Shown: positions 8,861 through 20,800 of the stretch, in pieces
Position numbering within the stretch: the first letter of the stretch is position 1
Layout: each line of letters begins with the position of its first letter
Origin: Opitutia bacterium
Lineage (GTDB): Bacteria > Verrucomicrobiota > Verrucomicrobiia > Opitutales > Opitutaceae
Assembly (NCBI GenBank): GCA_947474365.1
Contig: CANJIU010000003.1
Location: 1 to 64,000, forward strand
Length of the DNA: 64,000 nucleotides
Direction of reading: 5' to 3'
Position numbers and translations under genes: made by a program
The notes under the pieces: model-generated
What the model saw: the letters and a program-made list of their open reading frames with translations, nothing else
Told to the model about the DNA's origin: nothing
The model's database searches: none

Positions 8861-11800
8861 TTGCTCCGGTTGGGTTCTTCGACGCCGGATGGCAGTTACA
8901 GGGCCGGGGCCGCGATTGCCCTGCGGGCGACGATGAGCGAAGCGGTCCGGGTCGGCGGCACGATGACGGTGACCTTGGATACCGGGGCGATCGTGACCTT
9001 GACGGCAGCGGTGACGGGCGCGCAGCTGAGCGGGACGTACACGGTGCGGCCCGGGGATAACAGCCCGGACCTGACGGTGGTCAGCTACACGCTGGGCACC
9101 GTGACCGACTTGGCGGGCAACGCGGCGGTCGGTGCCTCGCTGCCGGGCGGAGCGGACAACCTGGGTGGATCAAAGGCATTGGTGATTGCCACCCAGGCGC
9201 CCGGGATCCCGGGAGCGCCAGTGGTGACACCGGTGGGCGGCACCATCGTGGCAAACACGTTGAATTTAACGACGACCAACCTGCGGGTGACGGCGAGCAT
9301 CACGGCCGGGTCGGCGAGTGGCGGCAGCGCGAGCTTGCGGCTGGGCACGCAGGTGTTGGCCGGCGTCAGTGTAATTGCCCCGACGGACACCGAAGTCAGT
9401 TTTGATCTGGGGACGACGACCGCCAATGCCCTCCAGGCTGCCGTGCCGGTGGGCGGCCCCCTCACCGTCGTCCTTCGCGACGCCGCGGGCAACGAATCCC
9501 CCGCCAGCCCTGCGACCACCCTCACCGCCGACTACCTCGCTCCCTCCCTCTCCGTCACCGCCGACCGCGTCGCTCTCGTCGGCGGCTCGGCGCCAATTTC
9601 CTTTGTGTTCAGCAAGCCCGTGACCGGTTTCAGCACGGCTGGCATCACGGTCACCGGTGGTTCGTTGTCGGGGCTGAGCGGGATAGGCGCGACCTACACT
9701 GCGACGTTTACGCCGGACCCGGGACCCGGAGGGAATGCGACGATTGCGGTCGGCGCCGGTGCTGGCATGGACGCGTCCGGCAATCCGAGCGGTGCGAGTC
9801 TACCAGTAATTCTAAAAACAGATCCCGCGGCGCCGGTGGTCGTCGTCAGCGTGACTGCAACCACCCCAGATGGGGCTTACCGGGCGGGAGCGGAGATTAC
9901 GATTGAAGTGACGCTTTCAAATGTGGTGACAGTGAGCGGCACTCCGGTGCTGGCGTTGGACTTCTTGCCTCCGCGCGCGGCGACCTATGTGGGTGGCTCC
10001 GGTACACGGGTGCTGAAATTCCGCTATGTCGTGCAACCGGGCGACCGCGCGGATGACCTCGACTATGCGACGACGGACGCGTTGAGCCTAAACGGGGGGG
10101 CGGTGCTGAACCTTTCGGGTAGTCCGGCCAATCTGACTCTGCCGCCGCGCAGTGGTGCGGGTTCTTTGGCGGTGAACAAGAATCTGCGGATCGATACGAT
10201 AGCGCCTCAGGTCAAGGTGACCAGCGACCGCTTGTTGCTCAAGGCCGGGCAGACGGCACAGTTGACCTTCACTCTTACGGAAACCTCGGCGGATTTTGCG
10301 GTCGGGGATGTGACCGTGACCAACGGCAGCTTGAGCGGTTTTGCGGGCAGTGGGGTCAGTTATACGGCGACCTTCACTCCGGCGTCGGACGTGAGCGCCG
10401 TGGCGTTGGTTCAGGTGGCGGCCGGAACGTTTACCGATGCAGCGGGCAACGCCAATCTTGCGGCGGACCTTAGTTTGGGGAACGACGTGCGCTTTGAATG
10501 GGCACGTACGTGGGGTGGAAACGGACGCGATGAAGCGCTGGCGACGGTGGTCGATGCGGATGGCAACGTCTATTCGGCTGGGCGCTTCACGGGTGTGGTG
10601 GATTTCGATCCCGGTGCCGGGGTGGTAGCGCGTACTTCCGCGGGTGATGCGGACGGCTTTGTGACCAAGTTCGATCGGCAGGGTAATTTTGTCTGGGTGC
10701 GCACGTGGGGTGGCACTGGCACCGACGAAGTGAGGGCACTGGCCCTGGATCCCGCTGGGGGTATTTGTCTGGCCGGCTCCTTTAGTGGAACGATGAATCT
10801 GGACCCGGGCGCGACGAGCGCGAGCGTGACCGCGAACGGTTTGAACGATATCTTCATCGTTAAGCTGAATGGTGCTGGTCAATACCAGTGGGGCGTGGGG
10901 CTGGGTGGCGCCGGTGCCGACGAAGCGCGGGCCGTCGCAGTGGATGCCGTCGGTTCGGTCTATGTCGGCGGCGTCTTCAGTGGGCAGGTGGACTTCGATC
11001 CCAGCGTGGGCACGCGGACGTTGGGAGCCGCGGGTGGCAACGATGGATTTGTACTCAAGCTAGGTCCTACGGGAGGATTTGTTTGGGCGTCGGCGTTGGG
11101 TGGAAATGGGGCGGATCAGGTCAATGCTCTGGCGGTCAATGCGACCGGCGAATTGTACGTGGCCGGCGCGTTTAGCGGCGCGGTGGATTTTAACCCCGGT
11201 CCTGACTTGGAGTTGCTGACAGCAGTGGGCGGCACCGACGGGTTTGTCGCCAAGTTCGACGGTAACAACGTCCTGCTTTGGGCGCATTCGATGGGTGGTG
11301 CCAGCGATGATAGCGTGAATGCCGTGGCGGTGGGTCGCCAGGGGGAGGTTACGCTGGCGGGCACTTTCCAAGGCGCCGTAGATTTCGATCCCGGTGTCGG
11401 GCAACGGTTGCTAACCGCCGCGGGTGCCACCGATGGTTTTGTGGTGCGGCTGGACCGGGACGGAAGGCACGTCTGGAGCCAGATGGTGGGTGGCCAGGGG
11501 ATCGACGGGGTTTACTCGCTGGCGCTGGATGAGCAGGGAGCGGCGTATGTGGGAGGGTCATTCTACGGCACGGTGGATTTGGATCCGGGCGTCGGCGTGC
11601 GGACCTTTGTAGCGATGGAAGCCGGAGAAGACGCGTTTGTGCTGAAGCTCAACGCGACGGGCGAACATGTGTGGTCGAAGACCATGGGTGGAGTAGCGGA
11701 TGAGCGGGTGCAGGGGTTGGCGGTGGACCTCGCGGGTGCCGTGTATGCGGCCGGCTACTTTGGCGGGGCGGCGGATCTCGATCCCGGTGCGGGTACGGCG

Positions 11801-14800
11801 CCGGTGGTGTCGGCGGGGGGAACGGACGCGTACGTGCTGAAGTTGACGACGGCGGGAGCGATTATTTTGGATACGCAGGCGCCGGGGGTGTCGGCGGTGA
11901 CGAGGCAGAGCCCGCAGGCCGGGGCGGTGGTGAACCGCAGTGTGGTGTACCGGGTGAAGTTTAGCCGCGAGGTGAGCGGGGTGGACGCATCGGACTTTGG
12001 GTTGACGACCGGAGGCGGGCTGAGCGGGAGCATCGCCGCGGTGACGCCGATGAGTGGGACGGACTACTTGGTGACGGTGCAAAATTTGACTGGCAGCGGC
12101 ACGCTGCGGCTGGATTTGAAGGCAGCTGGCACGGGGATCGTGGACCAGTCGGGCAATGCGCTGGCGGAGGGTTATACTTCGGGGGAAACTTACACGGTGA
12201 CCGCGGCAGCTCCCCGTCCGGTGATCGATAGCGCGGTGAGTGCCGAGGGCACGTACGGCAGCGCCTTCAGTTATGCGATTTCGGTGAGTGGTACGCCTTT
12301 CAGCTATACGGCGACCGGTTTGCCGGCCGGTCTGAGTGTGAGCAATTCGTCAGGCTTGGTGAGTGGTACGCCGCGCGAGGCGGGGGTGTTTGCGGTGAGC
12401 TTGGGTGCTTCCAATCTTCTTGGCGTGGGTGGTGGTGTGGTCGTGCTGAAAATCGCCAAAGCCCCGCTGACCGTGACGCCTGTGGATGTCATTCGGCCGT
12501 ATGGTCAGTCCAACCCCGTTTTTGCGGTGACTTATCAGGGTTTTGCGGGCGACGACACGGCGGCGGTATTGGGAATTGCGCCGACGGTGACGACCAAGGC
12601 GGGCACGCGCTCGGCGGCCGAGATTTATCCCTTGGTGGCGGCGGGCGGTGTGTCGGACAAATACGCCTTCAACTATGGAGTCGGGACGCTGACAGTGACG
12701 AAGGTGCCGGTGGTGATTACCCTGGGTGGTTTGACGCAAAATTATTCCGGCCAGGGTTTGAGTCCGGGGGTGACGACGAGTGTGGCGGATGTGGAGCTGA
12801 CGCTGACCTACAACGGATCGACGGTTAAACCGATTGTGCCCGGCATCTATGCCGTGGTGGTGGTACCGAGCGATCCGAACTACACCGGCAGCGTGACTGG
12901 CACTTTCGTGATTCAGCGGGCGGAGCAGTCGATCGTCCTTGCCCCTCTGCCTGTCACTCCACTCAAGGACCTCACGTCTGGATTGGTGATTGAGGCCTCG
13001 GCAAGTTCGAACCTGCCGGTAAGCCTCGCGCTAATGCCGGGCAGTGCGGCGAGTCTATCGGGCGACAACAAGCTGACGGGAATCGCCTCCACGGGCTCGG
13101 TGATCTTGCGAGCCACGCAAGCGGGCAATGTGAATTATCTGCCGGCGGACGACGTGGTCATGACGCTCGACGTGACGAAAAAGAACCAGTTCATCGATTT
13201 TCCGGAAATTGGTACGATCTCGGCTCGCCAGACCACCGTGGATTTACGGGCGACGGCGTCGTCCGGACTCGACGTAGGATTCGAAGTGGTGAGCGGACCG
13301 GCGACGATCGACGGGGCCAAGCTTACTTTTAGTGGTGTGGGCAAAGTAGTGCTCAAGGCGATCCAGGCGGGTGACACGGTGTTTAATGCGGCCTTGCCGG
13401 TGACCCGCGTCGTGACCCGCGCACTGGCGGAGCAGCGGCTCACCTTCCCGTTGGTCGCGGCGCTGACGTATGGCGACGAACCGATTGTGTTGGCGGCGAG
13501 CTCCGATGCAGGGCTGCCGGTGAGCTATTCCGTCGTGCGCGGGGCGGCGAAAGTAGAGGGCAGTCGGCTGACGATCACCGGAGCCGGGGAAGTTGTGGTG
13601 CGGGCAAGCCAGGCGGGCAGTGCGACGGTCGCGGCTGCGCCTTCCTTGGAGCAAAATATCGTGGTGGCCCAACGTAATCTTCAAGTGACCGCGCAGTCGT
13701 CGTCGCGGTCGTTCGGTGCACCCAACCCTTTGTTCGCAGTCACGTACCAGGGTTTTGTCAACGGTGACACGGTGGCGCAACTGGACACGGTTCCGGTCGT
13801 GGGAACCGACGCCAACGAAAATTCGGCTCCGGGCACCTATGTCTTGATGCCGGGCGGCGGTCGTTCCTCCAATTATCGTTTCGGGTTTACGCCGGGCACT
13901 TTGACGATTGTGCCGGCGGCGCAGACGTTGTCCTTTCCTGCATTACCCTCCCAAGCGCTCGGCAATGCTCCCTTCTCTCTGGGTGCGGTTGCGAGCTCCG
14001 GACTTTTGCCGGAATACTCCATCGTCAGAGGACCGGCGACCGTGGTGGGCAACGTTGTGACTTTGAACGCTGCTGGGATCGTCTTCGTCCAGGCGAGCCA
14101 GCCGGGAAATGCCAACTTTCTGCCGGCGACTCCGGTGGAGCGGTCGTTTGTCGTGTCCAACTCCATTGAGATTGTCAGCCTGACCTCGGGCATGCGGGAT
14201 GGAGCGTATCGGGCGGGGCAGACGATTACGATTGAGGTGAGCTTCTCCGGTGTGGTGGTCGTCACTGGGTCCCCTGCGTTGAGGTTGAATGTGGGCAATG
14301 GTGGCGTGGCTCGACAGACCGCTGGCTCCGGCTCCAGCACGCTGAGCTTCACTTATGTGGTTCAGACCGGTGAAAACGTGAGTAACCTTGATGTTGTCGA
14401 TTTTGTGCCGGGCGCCGGAACGATTAGTAGCGAGACGGGAACGACGGCTCCCTCTTTGGTTCTGCCGGTGGCCGGTGCCGAGGGCTCGCTCAGTGCAGTT
14501 CGGCACCTGCGCATTGATACCACCCCGCCGGCCGCTCCCACTCTTTCGGTGGCGAGCCCAACCAATCTCGTGCGTCCGCCACTCGGCGGCTTTGCCGAGG
14601 CGGGGGCGGTGGTCGAAGTTTACGAAGGAACCGTGTTGCTGGCGCGTGTGACGGCGGGGGCCAATGGCGCTTGGTCGGCGACTGGCGCGTCCGATCTGGT
14701 CGCGGGCACCCATGTCTTGACAGCCCGCGCGATCGATGCCGCGGGGAATATCAGTTTGGATACGGAGCCCCTTTCGGTCATTGTGGACACTTCGGTGCCC

Positions 14801-17800
14801 GCGGCTCCGGTCGTGCTGACAGCAGGTGCGACCAATGTCGTCCGCCCGGTGATTCTTGGCTCCGGTACAGTGGGGTTGTCGGTGCGAATTTCGGACGGCG
14901 CTGACGTCCTGGGTACAGTGGTCGTGGGGACCGATGGCACTTGGCAGTTAACGCTGGGGCGCGACTTGGCGGTGGGAGTGCACCGCCTGACGGCGGTCGC
15001 CACCAACGCTGCGGGCACGCGCAGCCCGGTCTCGGCCGAAACCTTGCTTACGGTCGACTTGATCGCGCCCGCCGCCCCGGAGATCTCCACCCGGGGCGTG
15101 TTGGCTGGCACGAGTGCCACGTTGCGGGGCACCGCTGAACCGGAGAGTACGGTGAGCGTGTTTGATGGGGCGGTTTTATTGGGCAGCGTGAAGACAGCTG
15201 CCACGGGTGATTGGGTGTTTCGGCCCACAGTGTTGATGGCCTCCGGGCTTCGTTCGATTTCGGCGACGGCGCGGGATGCGGCGGGCAACCTTAGTCTGAC
15301 GTCAGTGCCGGTCGTGCTTGAAATCGACTCGTATGCGCCCGATGCGCCCACCATCAGCACGAAGGGTTGGTTCAATACGTCCAAGCCAGTCATTGCTGGC
15401 AAAGCCGAGCCGTTGTCGACGGTGCGGGTCTTTAACGGTCTCAGTTTTCTCGGTACCGTGGTGGCTTCTTTGGCCGGAGACTGGGCCCTGACTCCGGCGA
15501 ATGCGTTGGCGGATGGCTCGCATCGTATTAACGCCCTGGCGGTTGATCCGGCGGGCAACGTGAGCAGTTTCTCGGCGGAGAACATCATCTCCATCGACGC
15601 GACGGCGCCGTTTGCTCCGGTCTTTGAGACTGCGGTGTTTGCTCAAGCCACGCCCGTGGTGCGCGGGACCTCCGAGCCTGGCAGCACGGTGCAGCTGAGC
15701 ATCGCCGGAATCCTGATCGGCACTGGCGTGGCTGACAGCGGTGGCTTCTGGCAGTTCAAACTTTTCGTCGCCCTCGCCGAGGGGGTGAATTTGGTTTCAG
15801 GGAGCGCGATCGATTCAGCCGGCAATCGGAGTCCGGCTTCCGCCCCGGTGGCGATCACATTCAACCCGGCCGCCCCGACGGTCCCGGCTTTTGCTGCCTC
15901 GTTCCTCGTCGTGAACACGACCACGCCGCTGATTGAGGGCACAGGCGCTGCGGGCAATACGATTCTGCTCTCTGATGGGAGTGCCCCCTTGGCCGAAGTG
16001 TTGGTGGGTGCCAATGGCAAGTGGAGCTACCGATCGCTCGTTCCTATGAGTGAGGGCGTCCATCTGCTGACAGCCCGGGCGCGTAGTGAAGGCTTGACCA
16101 GTGCGTCCTCCGGGACCTTGGAACTTCAGATCGATACCCGTCCTCCGTCCGTGCCGACGATCTCGGTACAAAGCCCGAGTCGCCGCGTTACGCCCACCCT
16201 GACCGGCTTCGGTGAAGCGGGCGCGACGGTAAAGATTTTTGACGGCGCCACGTCTTTCGGCGCCACGACCGCATTGTCCAACGGGGCGTGGACCTTTACC
16301 CCGCAGAAGGCTTTCACCGAAGGTGAACATCGTCTCACGGTGCAGGCGATAGATGTCGTGGGAAATGAAAGCGCCCGTTCGGCTGAGACCCTTTTGGTGA
16401 TCGATTTGACGGCCCCGGAGGCCCCCGTACCCGCTGCCACCACGGTGTTCAACTCCGCCCAACCGTCGCTTTTCGGCAAGGGCGAGGCGTTTGCCAAGAT
16501 TCAACTCTCCGAATCCGGCGTGGTCGTGGGTGAAGCGTTTGCTGACAGCTTTGGTGATTGGCTCCTCCGCCCATTGGGCGTGCTCTCGGAAGGTACGCAT
16601 GTGCTCTCCTATGCGGCGACCGATTTGGCGGGGAACGTCGGGCCGCCGGTCACGCGGACGATTCTGATCGACCTGACTGCACCGATCCGACCCGCCCTCA
16701 TCGCGCCTGGCGATCTGCGTACTCTGACGCCGACGTTGCGCGGTACGGCCGAGGCGGGCAGTGCGGTCAGTATTTCCGTCGGCAATGTGGTGATCGGCTC
16801 CGGGGTCGCCCTCGTCGATGGCACGTGGAGCGTGACGGTCGGGCAAGGACTGGTCGAGGGCGAGCAAACCGCCACGGTCGCGGCTGTTGATGCGGCGGGC
16901 AATCGCAGCGTCGTCTCTGTGGGCGTGAAGCTGGTGGTTGACCTGACGCCGCCGGCCGCGCCGCAAATCGTCGTGAGCGGTACCTTTAACGTACCGCGTC
17001 CGACCATCTCAGGCACTGCGGAAGCGCTCACCACCGTGCGCGTGCAGGAAGGGAACACGGTGCTCGGCACGGCGCTGACCGACGAGGCCGGGCAATGGAG
17101 CTTGGCGCCGGTCGCGCCGTTCAATCGCGGGCTTCATGCCTTGACCGCGTTCGCCTTGGATGCGGCGGGCAATGAAAGCCCGGCCAGCGCGCCCGCCTCG
17201 TTGACAATCGTCTTGGCGGGGCCGTCGCCTCCGGTGATCACCACTGTCGGCCCCTTCAATCTTGTGCGGCCTGTCATCGCCGGCACCGCTGAAACGAACA
17301 CTCGGGTGAGCCTTTTTGAGGGGGCAACCCTGCTGGGCACCGCCGCAACCACCGTGGGTGGCACCTGGTCGGTTTCGCTCGAAGCGGCGTTGGCCGAGGG
17401 CGTACACGGCTTGACGGCCGTCGCGACGGACTTGGGGGACAACAGTGTGGGGCAGCCATCTGCACTGGTGGCGCTCGCGATTGACCTCACGCCGCCGGCT
17501 CTCCCGGTGATCGCACCCATCGCTGCCACCGTAAAAACGCGGCCCGTGATCGCCGGCACGGCGGAAGCGGCCGCAACAGTTGTCCTGCAGGACGGCGCGA
17601 CGGTGATTGCTCGCATCAAAGTCGGCGGGAACGGTTCGTGGAGTTTCACCCCGGAAACGGCCCTCGCGGAGGGGACACACTTGCTCACCGCGATGACGCT
17701 GGACCCTGCCGGCAACGCCAGTCCGATTTCGGCAGTCGTGCCGCTCATCATCGATACGATCGCGCCTCCGGCGGCGACGTTTCGCGCGGTGCCGAGCCCA

Positions 17801-20800
17801 ACCAAGATTGTGCCGACCCAATTTGCTGGCACGGCTGAAGCCAACGCGACCGTCAAGATCTCAAACGGGACCCAATTGCTCGGCACGACCACGGCCAATG
17901 CGGCGGGCGAATGGAGTCTGACGCTTGGGACGAGTTGGATCGATGGTTCCTACACCCTGAAGGCGACGGCCACTGATGCGGCTGGAAACACCGGACCGGC
18001 CGGTCTGGTGACCTTTGTGGTTGATGCCGCCCCTCCCTCGTTGCCGACGGTGGAACCACTGGTGACGACCTCTCCGACACCCATCCTCCGCGGTACGTAC
18101 GATTCCGCCGACACAGCGGTTCTCACTGTGAACGTGGCGGGTAAAACCTACTCCAGTGCGACGGGCGCCGTCGTACTGATCCCCGCCGAGGCGCGTTGGC
18201 AACTGGCGGTAGCGCTGGTGGACTCCTTGCGTGAAGGCACCTATCCGGTGACGGTGGTTGCGCTTGATCTGGCGGGCAACACTGCGACGGACACCTCGGA
18301 CGACGAGCTCGTGGTGGGCTTGAATAAGTCAGCGACGACCGCGAACACGCTGCCGCAGCCGACCTCCGCCACGGCCTTGCAGATTCGATTGACCAGCACC
18401 GCGACCATCACCCGCGATTTGGCGAACATCTTCACCGATCCGTTGGGTCGGATCCTGCGATTCTATCTTTTGGAACAGAAAAACGTGGTGGCGACGCTGA
18501 CCGGTAACCAATTGCGTTTGGTTTTCCCGAGCGATTTGAGCAGCCTCGCGTCGGTCAAGATCCGGGTAAACTTCGACCCGGCCAATCCGACGAGTGGCCC
18601 GACGTATGCGTTGAACTTCGTGATGGATGCCAATGATAACGGCATCGCTGATTCGCTCGAGGCCGCCCTGGGTGATGCCAACGGCGACGGCCAACCCGAT
18701 GTCTCCCAAACCGGCGTCGCGACCTTTGTTGCTCCCTCGACCGGAGGCGTCTCGGGCAACGGCTCCGGGGCCGGCGTGATGTCGATCGTTGTGGGCGATC
18801 GCAATCCGGGTGACGTACGGGCCGACCGCAATGGCGTGGTCGTCGATCCCCAGGGCAGCATCAAGAATGTGAGCGCCTTGTCGGTTTCAGAATTTTCCTC
18901 AACTCCTGTCACATGGACCCCGGTATCGCCGGTGATTCAATTCGAAATCGCCAATGCGAAGCTCCAAGCGGATGGCGCGGTGGTGGTCATTGTTTCCCTG
19001 CCGACCAATGCCAATCCGCCAAAGCATATCTACAAGTTCGGTTACGAATTCGCGAACGCAACGCAGAAGACTTTCTTTCTCTTTGACTGGGATGGCCGTA
19101 CCGGTGGCCAATTGATCGATACGAATAACGACGGTAAACCCGACGTCGTGCGACTGATTTATCGCGACGGCGAGCGCGGTGACGACGACCTGCTCGCCAA
19201 CGGCATCATCGTAGATCCGATCGTGATGGGTGCGGATCTCGATGTTGCACCAAAACCGGTGTTTACCATCGCCAGTGGTGGCTACCGGGGGGCACAGCCG
19301 ACCTTGGCCGGGACTGCCCAGGCCCTGTCGACCGTCAAGATCTACGATGGCTTGGGCTATCTGGGCGCGACCGTGACCACGGTGGCCGGAACGTGGAGTT
19401 TCCTTCCGCCGACGGCGTTGAGCGAGGGTCTCCATACTTTCAATGCCACCGCCACCCTGCCCCCGGGCCAGGCCAGCGAAGCGGCGTCTGTGCAATTGCT
19501 CCTCGACAGCCTCGCGCCGGCGGCCCCGGTGTTACTCGATGGCACGATCGTGGGCGCGAGTACGCGCATCCGCGGGACGGCTGAAGCCAGCGCTACCGTC
19601 ACAGTTTACTCGGGCGGCGTTGAACTGGGCAAGGTTGTCGCGCTGGCAAACGGCACGTGGAGCTATGTGGCGCCGTTCACCTTTGGCGTCTTTACGCTGA
19701 CAGCGACCGCGGTGGATGCCGTGGGCAACGTGAGTCCGCTCTCGAGTGCCCTGGTGATTCGTTCGGTGAACGAAGCGCCGGGCGCGTCGGCGAGCACGAT
19801 GGCGACGATTGCGGAAGACGTGCCGGACGGGAGCAATACCGGTACGCTGGTGTCGGCGCTGGTGGCGAACTTTACGGATGTGGAAAGTGGGTCGGTCAAG
19901 GGGCTGGCGGTGGCGGGCGTGGATACGACCAATGGCAGGTGGTATTATTCGACGGATGCGGGAACGACCTGGCTGACGCTGAGTGGCGTCAGCACGAGCG
20001 CGGCGCGACTGCTCAAGGGCGACGACGCGAACTACAAGGTGCGGTTTGTGCCCAATCTGAATTTCAACGGGACGGCGACGATGACCTACCGGGCGTGGGA
20101 TCAAACGAGTGGGACTGCAGGGGCTACGGCGGACGTCACGACGAACGGCGGCAGCACGGCCTACTCAAGCGCGACGGCCACGGCCACGATCACCGTGACC
20201 GCGGTGAACGACGCGCCGACGTTGGCGACGCCGGCCGGGTTGAGCTACCTGGATACGGTGGCGATGGATACGTTTGCGAACGGAACGGGCGCCCTGATGG
20301 GAGCGGATGTGGATGAGGGGACAACGCTGACGTACGGAATCGCGAGCGTGACGGCCGTGGGTGGTATTGCGACCCGAGTCGGCACGTATGGCACCTTGGC
20401 CGTGACGACTGCGACTGGAGCCTACACGTTTACGCCGAACTCGGCGGTGATCAACGCGCTGACCGTGAGCACCAGCGAGACCTTTACAGTGATGGTGAGC
20501 GACGGACTGGAGATGACGACGGCAACCTTGGCCGTGAACCTGACGGCGGTGAACGACGCGCCGACCTTGACGACCGTAAACACGTTGAGCGGCGGAACGG
20601 AAAACGTCCCGTTGACGATCAGCTACGCGGTGCTGGCTGCGGCGGCGGACGAGGCGGACGTGGAGGGCGACCTGTTGAGTTTCCGGATTGAAGCGGTGAG
20701 TTCGGGCAGGTTGGAAAAGGGCAGCGACGGATCGTGGACGGTGGTGACTCCGGGCACGACGTTGGTGGGTGCAGGGGAAACGCTGCGCTGGACACCGGCG

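Noticed and set aside
14527..18310. Regular 270-bp spacing that could suggest a CRISPR or satellite array
   Set aside because: The repeats are diverged, in frame and encode Ig-like domains; there are no short identical repeats with spacers.
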